Part shown: positions 10,249 through 64,000 of the stretch, piece by piece | How positions within the stretch are numbered: position 1 is the first letter of the stretch | Layout of the letters: each line of letters begins with the position of its first letter | NCBI GenBank assembly: GCA_030762935.1 | Contig: CM060893.1 | Coordinates: 12,940,001 to 13,004,000, forward strand | DNA length: 64,000 nt | Reading direction: 5' to 3' | Origin: Hymenopus coronatus | Lineage: Eukaryota; Arthropoda; Insecta; Mantodea; Hymenopodidae | Program-made: the position numbers and the translations under genes | The notes under the pieces: generated by a model | The model's input: the letters and a program-made list of their open reading frames with translations, nothing else | Database searches by the model: none | What the model was told of the DNA's origin: nothing

Positions 10249-11084
10249 CTTTCTCTACACGTACTATGTACATAGTGTATAGAGAAGGATTGCACTCCAC
10301 CCAAAAATTCAATACCAAGGTTTCAACAGAAATATATGTTTTAGGGTCCCCAGTATCCAAGAAAAGCATTTTCAGAAAAAGGTGTGCCTGTCTGCGTGTG
10401 TGTGTGTGTCTAAACATGATAACTCAAAAACGAAAAGTCGGTAAATAACAAACTTGGTATTTAAGTTTGTATCTTCCAGGGATGCAACACAAAGATTTTG
10501 AGAAAAATACCCCCACCTTTACATGGAACTTTTTTCGAACATTTTACTTTTCTTAAAAGTGGCTCTAATGATTTTGATTAAAATATTGTTTATTAAAGAT
10601 ATTTACCTGACAAATAAAATTTATATCTTGAATTTTCTGGGAACAGCCTCTGAAGACTACTTTATTCTGGATGAATTTTATGGAATTTTGTATAACTGCT
10701 AAACCGTAAGAGAGAGACAAAAACTTACCACACAAAACATGTACAACACATTAAAACACACAATTTATGTAATGTACATTTTTTTCGTGGAGTTGATCGT
10801 TTTTGAGACATTCCTTGTTTTTGGTTTCAGCTTTGAAAAACACACTTTTCTCATACAGGAATTTGTCAACTCGTGTCCATACAAACAAAGGAACTTCAGT
10901 CACATTGCAACCATCTTTTGACTAGCGCTTTAACCTGTGGAACCCCCTTATTTCACTTCTACTAACAAGGAAGCAAGTAATAAGACTATTTCTGCTAATT
11001 TTTTTCAATTAGATGAAGTAAATAGAATAATTTGTTGCAGAGATGCAGAGAAAGTCATGTGAATGGAACACATAAAGTTTTATT
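10249..11084 (-). repeat. Family A repeat, full-length, reversed
   Basis: It starts with actttctctac and the palindrome around actatgtacatagt, runs through the whole family in reverse, and ends gagaaagtcatgtgaatgg then aacacat. The first base pairs outside the right end are TAA, as in the other copies. Confidence 0.75.
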
Positions 11085-11194
11085 TTTAATTATGTTCATT
11101 ATTTAATAATTTAACTTGAGAAAAGCTTCCAAAAATTCAGGGTTGTCTTATATACCAGCCAATATAGTACTCCATCTTCACCCTATTCCCCTCA

Positions 11195-64000
<52,806 letters not shown>

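Overview
The window is animal nuclear DNA, almost certainly from an insect. It is AT-rich, with GT-AG introns of 78 bp to about 5.6 kb, two recognisable host genes and a dense load of degenerate arthropod-type transposons (Penelope-like elements, mariner, jockey-type and RTE-like LINEs, tRNA-headed SINEs). Large, repeat-filled introns would fit a big polyneopteran genome such as a cockroach, termite, stick insect or orthopteran, but that is inference.

Host genes. (1) On the minus strand, 64000 down to 11228, there are 20 coding exons of Smg1, the PI3K-related kinase of nonsense-mediated mRNA decay. Every exon-exon phase agrees, and the exons give about 1366 codons: part of the HEAT/FAT region and most of the kinase domain, including the GDRH catalytic loop and the HIDYN metal-binding segment. 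The N-terminus lies beyond 64000. The C-terminus (rest of the kinase C-lobe, long insert, FATC) is not found between 1 and 11227. (2) On the plus strand, 912-7253, three exons encode a complete 342-residue class A GPCR with DRY, CWLP and NPxxY motifs. It has no TM3 aspartate, so it is adenosine-receptor-like or an orphan rather than aminergic. It probably sits antisense inside a large Smg1 intron.

Mobile DNA fills the introns. The most informative group is a set of Penelope-like element (PLE) pieces: RT and GIY-YIG fragments near 62.4-63.6, 23.9-24.8, 31.1, 15.2 and 5.7 kb, and many copies of the 3' end. Nine 3'-end sites share a hammerhead-ribozyme-like fold (8-nt core, stem II, GAAAC, short loop, GTY). 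Four small PLE-derived insertions have exact 10-12 bp target-site duplications. Three are head-to-head inverted dimers (7427-7598, 8095-8727, 59295-59755). One is a tandem partial dimer (38733-39206) whose first copy begins at the predicted hammerhead cleavage site, so it looks like a small non-autonomous retrozyme-like PLE derivative.

Other repeats are a modular family 'A' (about 850 bp, free to recombine its left and right arms), a family 'B' with tandem internal units and conserved outward-facing ends, a tRNA-derived SINE family with five copies, further tRNA-headed SINEs, two mariners (one inside a hAT-like ruin), a Tigger/pogo element holding a SINE and a jockey fragment, and a LINE family whose 3' ends twice abut Smg1 splice donors. 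Coordinates of degenerate repeats are approximate to about 10-30 bp. Host exon boundaries were placed by splice signals and reading phase.
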